A DNA stretch of 14,753 nucleotides. Origin: an uncultured Clostridia bacterium. GTDB lineage: Bacteria > Bacillota > Clostridia > Lachnospirales > Lachnospiraceae. Location: positions 1 to 14,753 of the forward strand of contig CAMODY010000028.1 of the NCBI GenBank assembly GCA_946611595.1. The letters are read 5' to 3'. Shown piece after piece: positions 14,125-14,753 of this stretch. The position numbers and the translations under genes were made by a program. The stretch's first letter is position 1; each line of letters starts with the position of its first letter. The notes under the pieces were generated by a model. That model was not told the origin of the DNA and searched no databases. It saw nothing but the letters and a program-made list of their open reading frames with translations.

Positions 14125-14753
14125 ATGAGCATGAGTAACGATATCAAGTACATTGGCGTAAACGACCACGTGACTGACCTCTTTGAGTCCCAGTATCCAA
14201 TCAAAACCGGTGTCACCTACAACTCTTATGTTGTTATGGATGAGAAGATCGCGGTATTTGATACGATCGAAGCAAAGTTTGCTGATGAGTGGTTTCAGAA
14301 AATGGATGCAGTTTTAGAAGGCAGAACTCCGGACTATCTGATCGTTCAGCATATGGAGCCGGATCACTCCGCATGCATCGATCTTTTTGCGAAGAAATTT
14401 CCGGAGGCAACAATCGTATCCTCTGCTGCAGCATTCAATATGATGAAGCAGTTCTTCCAGGCTGATTATTCAGACCGAAAAATGGTGGTCAAAGAAGGCG
14501 ATACATTGAATCTTGGAAAACATGAGCTTTGCTTTATCTCCGCTTCCATGGTTCACTGGCCGGAAGTTACCATGACTTATGATAAAACAGATAAGATCCT
14601 CTTCTCTGCTGATGGTTTCGGACGTTTCGGCGCACCATTAAAAGAAGGATGCTGTGCAGTTTCTCCGGAATTTGAAGATGAGCCATGGGCCGATGATGCC
14701 CGCCGTTACTATATCGGCATCGTTGGAAAATACGGCACACAGGTTCAGGCTGT
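14125..14753 (+). CDS. Flavodiiron protein (A-type flavoprotein), 3'-truncated
   Basis: 209 codons are visible before the window ends; full-length members have about 400 residues, so the flavodoxin domain is outside. What is seen is the metallo-beta-lactamase-like diiron domain with its ligands at the expected spacing: H76-x-E78-x-D80-H81 (in HMEPDHSA), H144 (SMVHWPE) 62 residues later, and D163 (SADGFGRFG) 18 after that. Flavodiiron proteins reduce O2 to water and/or NO to N2O in the cytoplasm of anaerobes, with electrons from rubredoxin or a similar carrier. The ATG at 14125 has AAAGGA 11 bases upstream; a second ATG two codons on is less well placed. The upstream region carries three phased 44-bp dyads, suggesting specific control. 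Substrate preference cannot be read here. Confidence 0.93.
   Translation, partial: MSMSNDIKYIGVNDHVTDLFESQYPIKTGVTYNSYVVMDEKIAVFDTIEAKFADEWFQKMDAVLEGRTPDYLIVQHMEPDHSACIDLFAKKFPEATIVSSAAAFNMMKQFFQADYSDRKMVVKEGDTLNLGKHELCFISASMVHWPEVTMTYDKTDKILFSADGFGRFGAPLKEGCCAVSPEFEDEPWADDARRYYIGIVGKYGTQVQA

Overview
The window reads as a chromosomal segment of an anaerobic Gram-positive of the class Clostridia, most likely Lachnospiraceae-like. The reasons are the moderate GC content, strong AGGAGG-type ribosome binding sites, tight co-directional operons, an F-type ATP synthase next to fhs/fchA/folC one-carbon genes, and a flavodiiron protein (an anaerobe's O2/NO scavenger). The assignment comes from gene content only; no database was searched.

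Layout. (1) 1-2653, plus strand: the 3' part of a phosphodiester-glycosidase-domain protein, then a 607-residue one-helix membrane protein with a long Arg/Gln/Ser-rich cytoplasmic tail, closed by a strong hairpin terminator at 2683-2711. (2) 9405 down to 2754, minus strand: the ATP synthase operon in the order atpB-E-F-A-G-D-C, followed by a translationally coupled GIY-YIG nuclease-like gene. (3) 13623 down to 9652, minus strand: the folate/one-carbon genes folC, fhs and fchA, with rho-independent terminators after fhs and fchA. (4) 13624-14124: a 500-bp, very AT-rich divergent intergenic region full of inverted repeats. (5) 14125 to the end, plus strand: the N-terminal part of a flavodiiron protein.

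How the genes fit together. FolC polyglutamylates folates. Fhs makes 10-formyl-THF from formate and ATP, and runs in reverse to make ATP. FchA interconverts methenyl/formimino-THF. The ATP synthase couples ATP to the ion gradient. The flavodiiron protein protects this anaerobic metabolism from O2 or NO.

Two things stand out. First, the operon has no atpH (delta subunit). Instead, the alpha subunit carries about 75 extra N-terminal residues that look like the C-terminal, b-binding domain of delta, so this appears to be a delta(CTD)-alpha fusion that would put a stator domain on all three alpha subunits. Second, upstream of the flavodiiron gene there are three 44-bp dyads. Each has 13-bp arms and an 18-bp spacer, and their arms start 31, 21, 31, 72 and 31 bp apart, all near whole helical turns. 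This looks like a phased operator array for an unidentified regulator. The c subunit also has an unusual signal-peptide-like N-terminal extension.
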